DNA of 18,375 nt from JAZDKP01 sp043802925 (lineage in GTDB: Bacteria; Fibrobacterota; OXYB2-FULL-49-7; JAEUSG01). The stretch lies in the NCBI GenBank assembly GCA_043802925.1, contig JAZDKP010000085.1:1-18375 (forward strand). The letters run 5' to 3'. The notes beneath the pieces were generated by a model. It saw only the letters and a program-made list of their open reading frames with translations, had not been told where the DNA came from and did no database searches. Shown piece by piece: positions 7,033-14,090 of the stretch. Positions within the stretch are counted from its first letter, which is position 1, and every line of letters starts with the position of its first letter. The position numbers and the translations under genes are program-made.

Positions 7033-7788
7033 TCAGGCTTTCACATACCCCTTGGACACCAGCCATTCCCGACTTTCTTTGATGGCCTGCGCCATGTCCG
7101 TTTTACAAGCGTCCAGTTCCACCACAAGCCATTCAACCCCGGACGCATCCGCCGCGTCCATGACCGGCGCCCAATCCATTTTTCCCGCCCCCACCGCTGT
7201 CATGGTCCGTTCACTGGAAAGCAGGCCATCTTTGATATGCAGCAGCGGCACGCGGCCTGCGCATTTCCGGATGATGGTCGCCGGTTCCGCATGACCGACC
7301 TTGACCCAATAAGTGTCGAGCTGAAAGAAAACCGACGGTGCTTTTTCCTTTATAATATCATGGGGTGTTTTCCCGTTGAAGACCCGGTTGAATTCCCACT
7401 CATGATTATGCACACCGAACATAAGGCCTGCTTTTTTCAAAAGCCGCGCGCCATTTTCATAACTTTCTGCGGTCTTAAGTGTATTTTCGTAAGAATCGAT
7501 GTACTCGGGTTTGGGCCCGCTGATGCAGCGCGTGTAGCCCAGCGTCTTTGCCTCGTCAATGATTTGCGATACGTTTTCAGCTGTGGGAACGGGTCCGTGC
7601 ACCGAGCTGGCTTTGAGCCCCAAGTCATCGATGATACGCCGGATGTCCGCGGGCTTTTGCCCGTGCAGGCCGGCGAATTCGACGCCGTGATAACCCCAGG
7701 AAGCCGCTTTTTTCAGGACGCCGATGAAGTCCTTTTTACATTCTTCGCGGAGCGAGTAAAGTTGGACGGACAGCGGATAGGGTCGCAT
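7033..7788 (-). CDS. TIM-barrel sugar isomerase/epimerase (small form)
   Basis: The 251-residue product (MRPYPLSVQLYSLRE...) belongs to the sugar phosphate isomerase/epimerase (AP-endonuclease-2) superfamily. Likely metal ligands are Glu130 (GVHNHEWEF), Asp158 (FQLDTYWVKVGH), His184 (LLHIKDG) and Glu224 (VVELDACKTD), the standard Glu-Asp-His-Glu set. I prefer ATG 7788, 9 nt after AAGGAG, over GTG 7794, which would leave only 3 nt. Members of this compact type are often annotated as inosose isomerase or hydroxypyruvate-isomerase-like; many are found beside Gfo/Idh/MocA and ThuA genes. It starts 30 bp after the ThuA-like gene and clearly belongs to the same operon. It is about 100 residues shorter than the other barrel in this locus, so the two are not recent duplicates. 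Confidence 0.88.
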   Translation of the reverse strand: MRPYPLSVQLYSLREECKKDFIGVLKKAASWGYHGVEFAGLHGQKPADIRRIIDDLGLKASSVHGPVPTAENVSQIIDEAKTLGYTRCISGPKPEYIDSYENTLKTAESYENGARLLKKAGLMFGVHNHEWEFNRVFNGKTPHDIIKEKAPSVFFQLDTYWVKVGHAEPATIIRKCAGRVPLLHIKDGLLSSERTMTAVGAGKMDWAPVMDAADASGVEWLVVELDACKTDMAQAIKESREWLVSKGYVKA

Positions 7789-7818
7789 AAGCACGGACTC
7801 CTTGAAATTGATTATTGT

Positions 7819-8469
7819 TTAACGGGACGCCCACAGCATACCGCGTTGGACGATTTCAAGCGCTTCGGGAACATTAAAATCTTTTGTCACGTGGCCGAGC
7901 GATGTATAAAAAACCCTTCCCTGTCCCCAGCGCCGTTTCCAGACAACCGGCATCACGCTTCCTTTTATCCAGTCAACACCGCCGTGTGTTCCCGAAAAGG
8001 TCGTTGTGGCAAGAACCTCGTTGGAGGGGTCCGTGTGCATGTAATACTGTTCGGACAGCATGTCAAAATCCGCGAGACCCGTTGTGATGGGGTCTTTATG
8101 ATTGGTGATGTTGACGCGATAGGGAACGATATTGCCCGGATGCGCCACCCACTGGCCGCCCACCATGAACTGGTAGTCCACGTTGTTGCGGAAAGAGTCG
8201 CCCATGCCGCCGTGCCAGCCTGCGATGCCGACGCCGGAGCGCACAGCGTCGAGCATCCCTTTTTCCTGCTCCTTGGCAATGGTCCCCATGGTCCAGACCG
8301 GGATGATGAGATCCAGGCTGTCCATGTACTCTTTTTCCTGGTACACGTCCAGCTTATCGGAGACGCGTACCTCGTATCCCTTTTCGCGCAAAAACGGCTC
8401 AAAAATATCCACACACTGTTTCGGCTCGTGGCCGTCCCAGCCGCCCCAGACCATAAGTGCTTCTTTCAT
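7819..8469 (-). CDS. ThuA-like domain protein (216 aa)
   Basis: The protein matches the ThuA-like domain, a class-I-glutamine-amidotransferase fold: MVWGGWDGHEP at the N-terminus, DLIIPVWTMG (53-62), GIAGWHGGMGDSF (81-93), the GQWVAHPG loop, and a C-terminal PVVWKRRWGQGRVFYTSLGH. It lacks the nucleophile-elbow Cys of true amidotransferases, as ThuA proteins do. ThuA-type proteins are linked genetically to keto-sugar (3-keto-trehalose) catabolism. The ATG shares a base with the upstream dehydrogenase's stop (TAATG at 8467-8471), so the two are translationally coupled and probably act as a pair, like ThuA with ThuB. It is clearly different from the second ThuA protein of this locus. Confidence 0.85.
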   Translation of the reverse strand: MKEALMVWGGWDGHEPKQCVDIFEPFLREKGYEVRVSDKLDVYQEKEYMDSLDLIIPVWTMGTIAKEQEKGMLDAVRSGVGIAGWHGGMGDSFRNNVDYQFMVGGQWVAHPGNIVPYRVNITNHKDPITTGLADFDMLSEQYYMHTDPSNEVLATTTFSGTHGGVDWIKGSVMPVVWKRRWGQGRVFYTSLGHVTKDFNVPEALEIVQRGMLWASR

Positions 8470-9524
8470 TAGAACACCACCTTTACAGGCTTGTGCGATT
8501 TGCCTGACACCATGCTGTAGTGGAGATAGGCCTGGATTTTAACGCCGTTCTCAAAATTGCTGGGATCGTTTTTTCCGGTCCGGATGGAATTGACGAACCG
8601 TTGGTACATGTTGGGCGTCTTTTTGCATTTGACGTTTTTCCACTCGAACTTGTCGATGTCTTTTTTGCCCGTGCAGATTTTGTATTCATCATACGACCGG
8701 TCCAGGTCGATTTCAATGGCGCCTTTGGTGCCGTAAACGCGCGTGCGTAGGCTGTTCTGCTGGCCGGTTGCCCATCGGCTCGAATGGACTGTGCCAAGGG
8801 CCTTGTTTTTAAAGGTAACGTTGGACACAAAGCTGTCATTGGCGTCAAACACGTATTCTCCGATGCGGTTGCCGGGCACGCCTTTGTCAAATGTTTCAAG
8901 CTTACTGTAAATCTCCGAGATGTCGCCGGCGAGCAGTGTGGTCATATCATAAATATGGCAGCCAATATCGCCGAGAACGCCCGCGCTGCCGTGCCGGGTG
9001 GAAAGCCGCCATTGCCATGCCGATTTTGTCCGAAAGTCGCCCCAGGCCTTGGAAACCAGCCAGCTCTGCAGATAGCTTGATTCCACATGGAGGATACGAC
9101 CGATGCCGTCTTTGCGTATCAGCTCGGACGCAGCCTGAAGCGCGCACGAATTCCGGTAGCTGAAATTCACCATGTTAATGACGCCCTTCTTTTGGGCTGC
9201 CTTTGTCATGGCGCGCGCGTCGTTCAACGTGGTGGCCAGCGGTTTTTCACAGAGAATAGCGGCGCCTTTCGCGATGACAGCCAGGGAGACCGGAGCATGG
9301 AACGCATCGCTGGTCACATTCGAAACACCGTCCAACGTTTCTTTTGCCAGCATGGTCCTGTAATCAGTATAAACCGAGGGGATATTCCATTTCGCTGCAA
9401 ACTCCTCCGCGCGCGTTTTGTTGATGTCACAGCAGGCTGTTAGTTTGACACCTTTGATTGCCGTAAAATTTTTGGCGTGCGCGTTAGCCATCCCGCCGGT
9501 ACCGATGATGCCGATGCGTATCAT
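8469..9524 (-). CDS. Gfo/Idh/MocA-family sugar dehydrogenase (C)
   Basis: This 351-residue NAD(P)-dependent oxidoreductase has GIIGTGGMA (5-13), the Lys of CEKPLA (Lys94), and the active-site motif GDIGCHIYDM (185-194) with Asp186, His190 and Asp193. AAAGGA lies about 6 nt before ATG 9524. Its stop overlaps the start of the downstream ThuA-like gene, and it follows the other thuA gene by 80 bp, a gap that contains hairpin repeat copy 3. By context it is the best candidate for a ThuB-like enzyme that oxidises a disaccharide to its 3-keto form. Sequence alone does not fix the substrate. Confidence 0.9.
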   Translation of the reverse strand: MIRIGIIGTGGMANAHAKNFTAIKGVKLTACCDINKTRAEEFAAKWNIPSVYTDYRTMLAKETLDGVSNVTSDAFHAPVSLAVIAKGAAILCEKPLATTLNDARAMTKAAQKKGVINMVNFSYRNSCALQAASELIRKDGIGRILHVESSYLQSWLVSKAWGDFRTKSAWQWRLSTRHGSAGVLGDIGCHIYDMTTLLAGDISEIYSKLETFDKGVPGNRIGEYVFDANDSFVSNVTFKNKALGTVHSSRWATGQQNSLRTRVYGTKGAIEIDLDRSYDEYKICTGKKDIDKFEWKNVKCKKTPNMYQRFVNSIRTGKNDPSNFENGVKIQAYLHYSMVSGKSHKPVKVVF

Positions 9525-9564
9525 GTTATTCCTTTTTTTGATTTGCTCTTATTCTTGCTCTAGC

Positions 9565-9610
9565 TCCCCCTCTCCTTTAGGAGAGGGGGCCGGGGGGTGA
9601 GGTTTCACCC
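9565..9610. repeat. Dispersed hairpin repeat, copy 3
   Basis: CCCCCTCTCC-TTTA-GGAGAGGGGG is identical to the stem of copy 1, followed by CCGGGGGGTGAGGTTTCACCC. It overlaps the stop codon (9605-9607) of the thuA gene, so it again sits exactly at a gene 3' end. Confidence 0.85.
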
Positions 9611-10336
9611 TATTTTTTCAAGCGCTTTCGGGTTCGCGCATTCCTTAAGGTCCAACATGATGCGCGGCCGGGCCCAGCGCACGCCGTTTTCGATGATTCG
9701 TTGAATCTGCGGCATATGGAAAATGGGGTAGGTTTCGTGTCCGTGCGAAAAATAAAAAATGCGCCCCTGCCCTCTTTCGTAAGCGCAACCGCTGCGAAAA
9801 ACCTCGCCGCCTTCAAACCAGGAAATGAACACCAGCTTGTCGGGTTCCGGGATAATAAAAGGTTCGCCGTACATTTCATCCTGCGGTAAATCCAACCTGT
9901 CTCCGATTCCCTGCGTGAGTTCATGGCCCGGCGCAACGTTCCAGATATGAATCTTTTCGTCCGCTTCGCGCCACTTCAATGAGCAGTGCGTGCCCATGAG
10001 CTTGCGAAAAATCTTGGAAAAATGGCCGGAATGAAGCACGATGAGTCCCATACCCGCCTGCACACGATTATAAACTTTCTCAACAATTTCATCTTTGACC
10101 TCTTTATGGGCCATATGTCCCCACCAGGTCAGAACATCAGTATTGTTCAACACCTCATCCGTAAGCCCGTGTTCGGGTTCATCCAGCGTTGCTGTGCGCG
10201 CGATAATTCCGCTGCATTTGTTAAGTCCCGCTGCAATGGCCCCGTGGATTCCTTCAGGGTATATTTTGCCGACCTTTTCGTTCTTTTTTTCATGACGCCC
10301 TTCGTTCCATACCGTGACGTTGATTTTGTCCGCCAT
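9605..10336 (-). CDS. thuA: ThuA, trehalose/keto-disaccharide utilization protein
   Basis: I start at ATG 10336 (MADKINVTVWNEG), preceded by AAGGAG at about 8 nt; the longer open frame (to 10423) runs into the lacI gene. The 243-residue product carries the signature of Sinorhizobium-type ThuA: WWGHMAHKEV, MGLIVLHSGHFSKIFRKLMG, SLKWREADE, EMYGEPF, FISWFEGGEVFRSG and GRIFYFSHGHETYP, in that order. ThuA works with the dehydrogenase ThuB in the catabolism of trehalose and related disaccharides through 3-keto intermediates. Here it is the first gene after the LacI-family regulator (25 bp gap) and is followed by a Gfo/Idh dehydrogenase. The call is strong at family level; whether trehalose is the substrate here is uncertain, since the glycosidase in the locus looks alpha-1,2 specific. 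Confidence 0.88.
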   Translation of the reverse strand: MADKINVTVWNEGRHEKKNEKVGKIYPEGIHGAIAAGLNKCSGIIARTATLDEPEHGLTDEVLNNTDVLTWWGHMAHKEVKDEIVEKVYNRVQAGMGLIVLHSGHFSKIFRKLMGTHCSLKWREADEKIHIWNVAPGHELTQGIGDRLDLPQDEMYGEPFIIPEPDKLVFISWFEGGEVFRSGCAYERGQGRIFYFSHGHETYPIFHMPQIQRIIENGVRWARPRIMLDLKECANPKALEKIG

Positions 10337-10361
10337 TGTTGCGCTCCTTTTGTGATTATGT

Positions 10362-11378
10362 TTAGTGGCTTGCCGCTTTTCCGGACGACTGCCGGACGAC
10401 GAACCCCGTATCGAGCCGGACAACGCGCGGCTCTTTTTCTTTTCCTTCGATGATGCCGATTAAGAGGCGCGCGCTTTCCAATGCGATGTCACGGATTGGG
10501 TTGTCGATTGTGGTGAGTGCGGGATAGACATATCCGGCCGGATCCAGGTTGTCAAAACCAATCAGGCTGATATCCATGGGGATGTTGATTTTATGATCGC
10601 GGCAGTATTCGAGAACGCCCAGTGCCTCACGATCCGAAGAGGTCATTAGGAGTGTGGGCCGCGGACTTGACTGAAGCAGTTTTCCGGCCGCACAATAGCC
10701 GCTTGTCTTGGAAAAATTACCTTCTTCGACCGTATAGGAAAATCCGAATTCCGCGGCCAACCGTTTAAAAACCGTGAACCGCTCCTCGGCATTGTGGTAT
10801 TTCATGTCTCCCGCGATGAAACCGATGATACGATGGCCCATCTCCCGGGTATAATCAAAGGCCCGTCGCATTCCGGGTTCGGGATTGTTGTCAACGCAGA
10901 ATGCGTTCGCAGCGATGGAGTTGATGAGGACAAAAGAAATGTTCTGCTGCCGGAGATCATTGATGCGGGCGTCCCCTTTACGGAGAATGGAAAGCAAAAG
11001 CCCGTCGACCTCCTTCCGTTTGACCAGAAGCGGCAGGTCTTTGAATTGATCGCCTTCTTTGTCGAGGATGATGGTGATGGAATAACCTCGTTCTTCGGCG
11101 TGCGTGATGGCACCGTCGAGAAGCATGGGAAAGTAACTGCGTGAAAAGGTGGGGATGGACTTATAATATGGAACAACAAGACCGAGACGGAGCGTTTTTT
11201 TCTTGGCCAGCAGGTACGCCTGCTGATTTGGAATATAAGAAAGGGCCAGGGCGGCCTTTTGAATGCGGAGACGGGTTTCTTCGGATATTAACGGAGAACC
11301 ACTCAAGGCCCGTGAAACCGTGGATTCGGAAACCCCTGCTTTTTTTGCTACGGCCCTGCGTGTTGCACCCGTGTGCAT
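10362..11378 (-). CDS. LacI-family transcriptional regulator
   Basis: The 338-residue protein has the LacI plan: an N-terminal helix-turn-helix, RRAVAKKAGVSESTVSRALSG (7-27), the GSPLISEETRLRIQKAA helix and YIPNQQA hinge (28-54), then a periplasmic-binding-protein-like sensor domain from LRLGLVVPYY (about 63) to the end, with GLLLS, CVDNNPEPGMR, GHRIIGFIAGD and ISLIGFDN landmarks. It should repress the downstream sugar genes until a sugar binds. AGGA lies 5 nt before ATG 11378. Its first codons overlap a LacI-type operator palindrome, and a second copy lies about 58 bp upstream, which suggests autoregulation. It is the first gene of the minus-strand run and is divergent from lptE. Confidence 0.93.
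   Translation of the reverse strand: MHTGATRRAVAKKAGVSESTVSRALSGSPLISEETRLRIQKAALALSYIPNQQAYLLAKKKTLRLGLVVPYYKSIPTFSRSYFPMLLDGAITHAEERGYSITIILDKEGDQFKDLPLLVKRKEVDGLLLSILRKGDARINDLRQQNISFVLINSIAANAFCVDNNPEPGMRRAFDYTREMGHRIIGFIAGDMKYHNAEERFTVFKRLAAEFGFSYTVEEGNFSKTSGYCAAGKLLQSSPRPTLLMTSSDREALGVLEYCRDHKINIPMDISLIGFDNLDPAGYVYPALTTIDNPIRDIALESARLLIGIIEGKEKEPRVVRLDTGFVVRQSSGKAASH
11364..11377. promoter_or_regulatory. Putative LacI-family operator O1 (overlaps lacI start codon)
   Basis: TGCACCCGTGTGCA is a 14-bp palindrome centred on CG, with 6 of 7 base pairs matching, which is the usual architecture of LacI-family sites. It covers the lacI start codon. That the neighbouring regulator binds it is inferred. 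Confidence 0.6.
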
Positions 11379-11421
11379 GATTGTCCTATGATTTGTTAAA
11401 CTGCGCTATGATACCAGTTGG

Positions 11422-11435
11422 TGCGCCCGTGTGCA
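11422..11435. promoter_or_regulatory. Putative LacI-family operator O2
   Basis: TGCGCCCGTGTGCA differs from O1 at one position and keeps the central CG (5 of 7 pairs). Centre-to-centre distance to O1 is 58 bp. It lies between the lacI and lptE start codons, so it could influence both directions. Confidence 0.55.
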
Positions 11436-11508
11436 TAAATATAACTGTTGTCTGTTAAAAAGAAAAGGATTTTTTTACAGGGTTAATTAATTTATCTTTT
11501 CTGTTCTT

Positions 11509-11997
11509 ATGTTGCGTTTTTTAACGTTTTTTACTGTTTTTTCACTGTTTTTCAACGCGTCCTGCGTCCGATACTCTTTTTCCGGATCCACTCTTCCATC
11601 TCATATCCGCACGGTTTCCATCCCGATACCAGAGAATGCCTCATCCCAAACCGGTCTCGAGGAATCACTCCGGGACATCATTGACCGGGCCTTTGCTTCC
11701 AACAACCAGCTTCGTGTCATGCCTTCGGGCGGGGATGCAGAGCTCCAAATGAACATCCTTTCCTACGGAAACAACCCCGGAGAATATGATAAATCCGGCG
11801 TTGTATCAACGTATAAGGTGTCAATCACGGTTGCCGTACGCTTTTACGACACCCGGGAAAATAAGACATTATATGAAAACCGGCTCACGGGCACGGGGGA
11901 ATACAACCACGACACCGAAACCGAAACCACAGGCCGCGACAACGCGCTCCGGAAAATCGGTGAAATGATCATCAACAACACGATTGCGGGATGGTAA
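11509..11997 (+). CDS. lptE: LptE-family LPS-assembly lipoprotein
   Basis: The 162-residue product starts with a lipoprotein signal peptide (MLRFLTFFTVFSLFFNASC; lipobox N-A-S-Cys19) followed directly by RYSFSGSTLPSHIRTVSIPIPEN, the LptE hallmark, and continues through LEESLRDIIDRAF, a beta-rich middle (YKVSITVAVRFYD) and GEMIINNTIAGW. LptE plugs the LptD outer-membrane barrel that places lipopolysaccharide on the cell surface, so its presence implies an LPS-type outer membrane. No clear ribosome-binding site precedes the ATG (upstream is T-rich), so initiation may be weak or the true start may differ slightly. The stop overlaps the dapF start, so it is the first gene of a tight operon. Confidence 0.82.
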   Translation: MLRFLTFFTVFSLFFNASCVRYSFSGSTLPSHIRTVSIPIPENASSQTGLEESLRDIIDRAFASNNQLRVMPSGGDAELQMNILSYGNNPGEYDKSGVVSTYKVSITVAVRFYDTRENKTLYENRLTGTGEYNHDTETETTGRDNALRKIGEMIINNTIAGW

Positions 11998-12842
11998 AAA
12001 TGCATTTCACAAAGATGCAGGGCTGCGGCAACGATTATGTTTACGTGAATTGTTTTGAGGAAAAGATTGCGGGTGATGTCCCGGCCCTGGCCCGGGCTGT
12101 GTCCGACCGTCATTTCGGCGTGGGCGCTGACGGTCTCATTCTAATCGCTCCGTCCGAAAAGGCGGACGCCCGGATGATCATGTACAATGCGGACGGCAGC
12201 ATGTCAGAAATGTGCGGCAACGGTGTGCGCTGCGTGGCCAAGTACGTGTACGACCACGGTCTCTGCCGCAAACCCGTCCTCCGCATCGAGACCGGCAACG
12301 GCATCAAGGAAATTACCGTCACGCTTAAGGGCGGCCGCGTCGAAAGCGCGCAAGTCAATATGGGCGTCCCGTTCCTGCGTTCTGCGGACATTCCGGCGAC
12401 CTCCGATGTGGCCAGCCTGGTAAATGCCCCAATAGAGATCGACGGCACCCGCTATTTTTTCACGGCCGTGGGTATGGGGAATCCCCATTGCATCATTTAT
12501 GTCGACGATGTCCGCGCGTTTCCCGTGGAGAAGGTCGGCCCAAAGATTGAGAATCACCCGTTTTTTCCACGACGAACCAACGTGGAATTTGTTGAGGTGC
12601 TTTCAAAGGGCGAAGTGCGCCAGCGGACCTGGGAGCGCGGTTCGGGCGAAACCCTGGCTTGCGGTACCGGCGCTTCCGCGGTATGCGTTGCGGGCGTGTT
12701 GACCGGACGAACCGGCCACCGGTTGGTGAACCACCTTACAGGCGGCGACCTTCTTCTGGAATGGAAGAACGACACGGCACCGGTTTTCATGACCGGGCCC
12801 TGTGTGGAAGTTTTCACGGGAGAGTGGCTTTGTCAGGATTGA
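11991..12842 (+). CDS. dapF: Diaminopimelate epimerase
   Basis: DapF converts LL- to meso-diaminopimelate for peptidoglycan and lysine synthesis in the cytoplasm. The 283-residue length is normal. The two active-site cysteines are present: Cys75 in MSEMCGNGVRC and Cys224 in GETLACGTGASA. MQGCGNDYVYVN (9-20), GVGADGLI (43-50), NADGS and GNPHCIIYVDD also fit the family. ATG 11991 overlaps the lptE stop by 7 bp; a second ATG at 12000 (MHFTKMQG) matches the usual DapF N-terminus and may be the real start, 3 bp after the lptE stop. The coupling puts cell-wall and outer-membrane synthesis in one transcript. Confidence 0.97.
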   Translation: MVKMHFTKMQGCGNDYVYVNCFEEKIAGDVPALARAVSDRHFGVGADGLILIAPSEKADARMIMYNADGSMSEMCGNGVRCVAKYVYDHGLCRKPVLRIETGNGIKEITVTLKGGRVESAQVNMGVPFLRSADIPATSDVASLVNAPIEIDGTRYFFTAVGMGNPHCIIYVDDVRAFPVEKVGPKIENHPFFPRRTNVEFVEVLSKGEVRQRTWERGSGETLACGTGASAVCVAGVLTGRTGHRLVNHLTGGDLLLEWKNDTAPVFMTGPCVEVFTGEWLCQD

Positions 12843-13756
12843 CCCTCCGTCTTCTCCTTTTGTTCTCCGCTTCCATTGCTGTTGCGGCAAAGCTTCCGGT
12901 TCCCGCAAATCTTCGTATCCTCTACGCGGAACAGAGCCTGGAGCTTACCTGGGATTCCCTGCCCAACGTGGATGGATATCATATATACGACAGCCTGGTT
13001 CTGCCCGGCGTAAAAAACCGTCCGGTGCGGGTCAACAGTACGCTGATCACTTCCGGTCCCCGTTTCACTTACATCTGGGTCATCGAGGGCGGGAAGCGTC
13101 TCCGTATCATCAAAGGGTACGAGCATCACATTTCCGTAACCGCGGTCTTTACGGAAAAAGGCGTGCCAAAGGAAAGCGCCCGTTCAAAATCCGCGGATAA
13201 CCGTTATTTTGAAAAGTTTGGCCGTATGGAATCGCGTGAACGGCTGGGGTCTGTACTCGCGGCCGTCCAGACGACTCCCTTCCTTCCGGTGGAACAGAAA
13301 ATCAACACCCGCGCCGCGTTCATCGCTTTTATGACGGGCCCGGGCCGCGTTCTCATGAAAAAGCTTAAAGAAACCGTGGATCCGCTCAAGTCGGGCGCCT
13401 GCGCCCCGGTTTCCACGGTCCTCGTGAACCTTCTGCAAGAGTCCGGTCTTTATGCCTACCGTATTGAGGGCGCCTTCATCCAGGAATATCATACGTTTGT
13501 GGCCCTGAATGTTGACAACGTGGAATATATTCTCGATTTTACCGCGGATCAGTTCGTCCCAAACGCCTCCCCGGTGGTGCTCCCCCGCGACTTTGCATTT
13601 TTGAACTCCGTTGGCCGGCTGGCCAAGAGCGGAATGCCGGTTTACCGCGCAGAAAAAATCTATTCACCCGAACAATCAAAACTGACCGATGGAAAAGAGG
13701 CCGCAGAATTCCGGACGCTATACGAAGCTGTACTTCAAGAAATAAGAAAAAAATAA
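12830..13756 (+). CDS. Secreted protein with FN3-like and transglutaminase-like regions
   Basis: I choose TTG 12830, which overlaps the dapF end and stands about 7 nt after GGGAG; GTG 12824 and TTG 12839 are alternatives, and the longer open frame only mirrors dapF. The 308-residue product begins with a signal peptide (RLLLLFSASIAVAA, cleavage near residue 20). Residues 24-110 look like a fibronectin type III fold (PANLRI...LELTWDSLPNVDGYHIYDS). Residues 185-240 look like a papain/transglutaminase core: SGACAPVSTVLVNLL with Cys191, EYHTFVALNV with His221, and YILDFTADQF with Asp236, in the right order and spacing for a Cys-His-Asp triad. It may act on peptide or peptidoglycan bonds in the periplasm or outside the cell. 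I do not recognise a named family; the domain calls rest on motif reading. Confidence 0.7.
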   Translation: MSGLTLRLLLLFSASIAVAAKLPVPANLRILYAEQSLELTWDSLPNVDGYHIYDSLVLPGVKNRPVRVNSTLITSGPRFTYIWVIEGGKRLRIIKGYEHHISVTAVFTEKGVPKESARSKSADNRYFEKFGRMESRERLGSVLAAVQTTPFLPVEQKINTRAAFIAFMTGPGRVLMKKLKETVDPLKSGACAPVSTVLVNLLQESGLYAYRIEGAFIQEYHTFVALNVDNVEYILDFTADQFVPNASPVVLPRDFAFLNSVGRLAKSGMPVYRAEKIYSPEQSKLTDGKEAAEFRTLYEAVLQEIRKK

Positions 13757-13775
13757 ATCCAACGAAGGAGGAACG

Positions 13776-14090
13776 ATGAAAGAAAAAAGATGGGCATGGA
13801 ACCTGGCGGTGGCGGTTGTGCTCGTTTGCCTGATCAAAATCGCATTTTTCAGCAATAGAACCGGAAACGTAGACCTGGTTCCCTCCGCGCATGCGGACGG
13901 CGGCATCATCGAATGGAACAACTCGCTCCGCATCGTCACCTCAGGCAATGACGGCGCTGCGACTTATGTCTGGGACTACCAGGGAAAGACAACGGTCCGA
14001 AAATATTTGCTGGAAAAGGGCAAGCTGACGCTGTCCGTCTATACCCTTGACGGCGAATCGGAAATTACACCCCCAAAGGAGAAAAAATGA
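13776..14090 (+). CDS. Small membrane-anchored or secreted protein of unknown function
   Basis: AAGGAGG lies 6 nt before the ATG, so expression is likely. The 104-residue product has one N-terminal hydrophobic segment (about 8-25, WNLAVAVVLVCLIKIAFF) after KEKR, and then a periplasmic-looking part with SAHADGGIIEWNNSLRIVTSGNDGAATYVWDYQGKT-type beta strands and a charged C-terminus. The segment may be an uncleaved anchor or a signal peptide with cleavage near AHA-D. It lies 19 bp after the transglutaminase-like gene, and its stop overlaps the FKBP start (ATGA), so it is made together with envelope proteins. I do not recognise the family. Confidence 0.8.
   Translation: MKEKRWAWNLAVAVVLVCLIKIAFFSNRTGNVDLVPSAHADGGIIEWNNSLRIVTSGNDGAATYVWDYQGKTTVRKYLLEKGKLTLSVYTLDGESEITPPKEKK

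Noticed and set aside
4699..8472. Long plus-strand open frames (354, 377 and 411 codons) across the dehydrogenase and TIM-barrel genes
   Set aside because: They are antisense shadows produced by codon bias of the minus-strand genes, lack family motifs, and overlap well-supported genes in full.
3585..9610. The three hairpin repeats as a CRISPR array
   Set aside because: There are only three copies thousands of bases apart with genes between them and no regular spacers; they are dispersed palindromic repeats.
10337..10423. 29-residue N-terminal extension of ThuA
   Set aside because: It overlaps the end of the lacI gene, is low-complexity Ser/Arg-rich, and AAGGAG precedes ATG 10336.
12659..12829. 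N-terminal extension of the secreted protein into dapF
   Set aside because: This part is an out-of-frame reading of dapF; starting at TTG 12830 gives a normal signal peptide and a suitable ribosome site.
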